Of a stretch of 6,748 bases of DNA, positions 5,801-6,748 are shown piece by piece; position 1 is the first letter of the stretch; every line of letters starts with the position of its first letter. The position numbers and the translations under genes were made by a program. Source of the stretch: Deltaproteobacteria bacterium (GTDB taxonomy: Bacteria > Desulfobacterota > DAOWOC01); assembly GCA_030642225.1 (NCBI GenBank), contig DAOWOC010000055.1, forward strand, positions 1-6,748, written 5' to 3'. The notes under the pieces were generated by a model. That model did not search any database and was not told the DNA's origin. It saw only the letters and a program-made list of their open reading frames with translations.

Positions 5801-6748
5801 CAGGAGATGCGTGTATGGTTAAAGCCTGAAGACAGGGACTGGATACTTGTCGGACTTGCCGAGGGGACAGCAGGATACAGTATGATCTCAGGCAACATGG
5901 AAAATGCAAAGGATGCGGATGTTGATAATGATATTTATGAGGATGGACGCATTGCATTTTTTGCAAAGGGCAGGATCAGGGGTGAATGGCTTTTAACCAT
6001 GGCTTATGACTCAGAGAAAAAAGCGCTTGATGAAAACGGACTTTTTAAGACAATCGACCCGGACAGTTTTTATACGCTTTACGGGGATGCAACTCAACAG
6101 CGCTATGATGCTGCCAGCGCAAGAAAACTCTATCTCAGGATTGAACGCAGCCAGTTTTTTGCCCTGTTTGGTGATTTTGAAACCGGACTTACCATTACAG
6201 AGCTTTCACGTTATAATCGCAGCTTAAATGGTTTTAAATCAGAGTTTAAAAATAAAAAATATAGTTTAAATCTTTTTGCAAGCGAAACAAAACAGGCATT
6301 TGTTAAGGATGAATTGCGCGGTGACGGCACATCCGGTCTTTATCGTCTCTCAAGGGAAAATATTGTAATCAATTCTGAAAAGGTTGTTATTGAAACTCGC
6401 GACAGGTTTAAAAGCGAGGTTATCCTTTCTTCAAAAGGTATGTCCCGACACACTGATTATAATATTGATTATAATGACGGAACTATTTTTTTTAAAGAGC
6501 CTGTTTACAGCAAAGATGAAAATTTAAACCCGATTTTTATAGTTATTGATTATGAGTCTGAAGACTCAACGGATAAATCATATGTTTTTGGCGGCCGTGG
6601 GGCCATGAAACTTATAAAAGACAAACTTGAGGTTGGCGCAACATATATTCATGAAGGTGAAATCGGAGGCAAAGGCAGCCTTGGTGGTCTTGATGCAAAT
6701 TTCAAGCTTGGAAAAAATACTGAGGTCAAGGCGGAATTCGCATCTACA
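2864..6748 (+). CDS. Large outer-membrane protein: DUF11/SdrD-B modules, OmpA-like domain, beta-barrel region; 3' partial
   Basis: The frame is open for 1295 codons to the window edge with no stop. The N-terminus is a long signal peptide with cleavage expected after L-F-A (residue 53); Met16 is an alternative start with a weaker upstream site. Mature domains, approximate residues: GTNITNTAGVDY (57-68), shared with the upstream secreted proteins; a carboxypeptidase-regulatory/SdrD-B-like module (87-176, ending LPAGYT); a DUF11 domain (226-348); an SdrD-B-like module (357-419, GVKIYLEDGS, TDENGMYHFEG); a divergent DUF11-like domain (465-595); an OmpA-like peptidoglycan-binding domain (601-720) with TGHSDN (641-646), NYALSLARAENV (660-671) and NRRVDLKV (from 710); an acidic linker (754-765); an Ig-like module with WLWP (783-786) and SKWRGVDL; an invasin/Big-1-like module (886-985, ADGLSIPEIAVRL); and from about 1028 amphipathic strands suggesting a beta-barrel (YGDATQQRYDAASA, LFGDFETG, DYNIDYNDGTIFF). 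The OmpA domain would bind peptidoglycan in the periplasm. Tethering or exporting the neighbouring DUF11 proteins is inference. The C-terminus is missing. Confidence 0.9.
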   Translation, partial: MIIHKLKKTGFRDEDMGLFISISLFRSRAFFSVLCLAFVFLLLNFIAPSLLFAVPPGTNITNTAGVDYSVSSVSMSSISNSVNVLTLPTPLQGVIFDSKTGWPVNNIEITIINADTELPAIVLSDDGSAFPSTIITGNSVTDGNGTVYDFADGEYRFPHVVPGNYRYEITLPAGYTAPSIVLNNELQQLANAPFNIDALGSYGDIFVINNTTNHNIDIPIDSLGRLWLVKTSSKSVVSIGDFIQYRLVIENTSPGAISDIILKDRVPLGFSYQKGSVKINGLDAFDPEISPDGRILKFLIDELQSKGTKEIRYVLEVAAGSVLGDATNTALAKGGGYVSNIAMSTVRVQEDLFRDKCIIVGRVIAENCENIKTDKNDGVKGVKIYLEDGSYVVTDENGMYHFEGVNHGLHVVQLDTESLHEKYEPVLCEPNSRFGDTAYSQFVDLHKSTMWRADFHVGLKSGKKGNATIFLNSEIKSDTIDYHVMLKGSDVPLTNLRLMVMLPQEIKYLSESCKIDDKSYQGSLERSGNTLTFRLGDVSALWEKNVYFSARPPAPGEKRCEIVTKAILMFDTPSKKNQRTPIVENIVLIVFIKDFLPSETLFIQPGFRPFEADIKEQEDIEDIKKIGSGLSGKKINNITATGHSDNLLIRQRSHNIYPDNYALSLARAENVKALLVKNSDNLDKTQVAVSGIGPDQPVASNDTKEGQALNRRVDLKVVSQSVKFSKKNYIIKGEDTASVKTEGERPGEREVKVDTEEDEDEDADKMPDYNSSWAESALPGLEWLWPEKDACPSIPSIKIAIMHDPKDKLTLFLEGIEVSRLNFDSIVKNKNKTVAISKWRGVDLHDGDNYFEVVVKDKNNNITGRLKRVVHYSGPPVLAELLIDKSKLVADGLSIPEIAVRLTDKDGKPVRRGVRGEYFIDTPYAAFEDLKAVATSSSLDNEIKRYKYMVGMDGIAMIRLEPTASTGEVVLHLPFIDDEQEMRVWLKPEDRDWILVGLAEGTAGYSMISGNMENAKDADVDNDIYEDGRIAFFAKGRIRGEWLLTMAYDSEKKALDENGLFKTIDPDSFYTLYGDATQQRYDAASARKLYLRIERSQFFALFGDFETGLTITELSRYNRSLNGFKSEFKNKKYSLNLFASETKQAFVKDELRGDGTSGLYRLSRENIVINSEKVVIETRDRFKSEVILSSKGMSRHTDYNIDYNDGTIFFKEPVYSKDENLNPIFIVIDYESEDSTDKSYVFGGRGAMKLIKDKLEVGATYIHEGEIGGKGSLGGLDANFKLGKNTEVKAEFAST

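Overview
The window is an AT-rich stretch carrying four genes, all on the + strand and all encoding exported proteins. An OmpA-type peptidoglycan-binding domain, a beta-barrel-like C-terminal region and Sec-type signal peptides point to a Gram-negative (diderm) bacterium. The AT-rich codon use and gene style would fit a Desulfobacterota-like lineage, but that placement is inference and no taxonomic marker is present. No tRNA, rRNA, CRISPR array, transposase or other mobile element is visible.

Layout. (1) 1-963: a DUF11-type secreted protein, cut at its 5' end by the window edge. (2) 996-1493: a small secreted single-domain DUF11-like protein. (3) 1525-2745: a second large DUF11-type secreted protein, paralogous to the first. 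These three are spaced 31-32 nt apart, with good Shine-Dalgarno sites before genes 2 and 3, and look like one operon. (4) A 118-nt gap holds a hairpin plus T-run terminator at 2793-2839. (5) 2864-6748: the first 1295 codons of a very large envelope protein that runs off the right edge. It has a long signal peptide, carboxypeptidase-regulatory/SdrD-B-like and DUF11 modules, an internal OmpA-like domain, Ig/invasin-like modules and then a beta-barrel-like region.

How they may work together. Three of the four proteins begin their predicted mature chain with the same block, G-T-x-[IV]-T-N-x-A-x-x-x-Y. This links the two large secreted proteins to the outer-membrane protein beside them. The simplest reading is a cell-surface assembly: Ig-like DUF11 subunits made from the upstream operon, and a peptidoglycan-tethered outer-membrane component made at a lower level because a terminator lies just before its start. 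This is a hypothesis from architecture and context. No function has been shown by anything in the sequence, and the subunits carry no recognised surface anchor.
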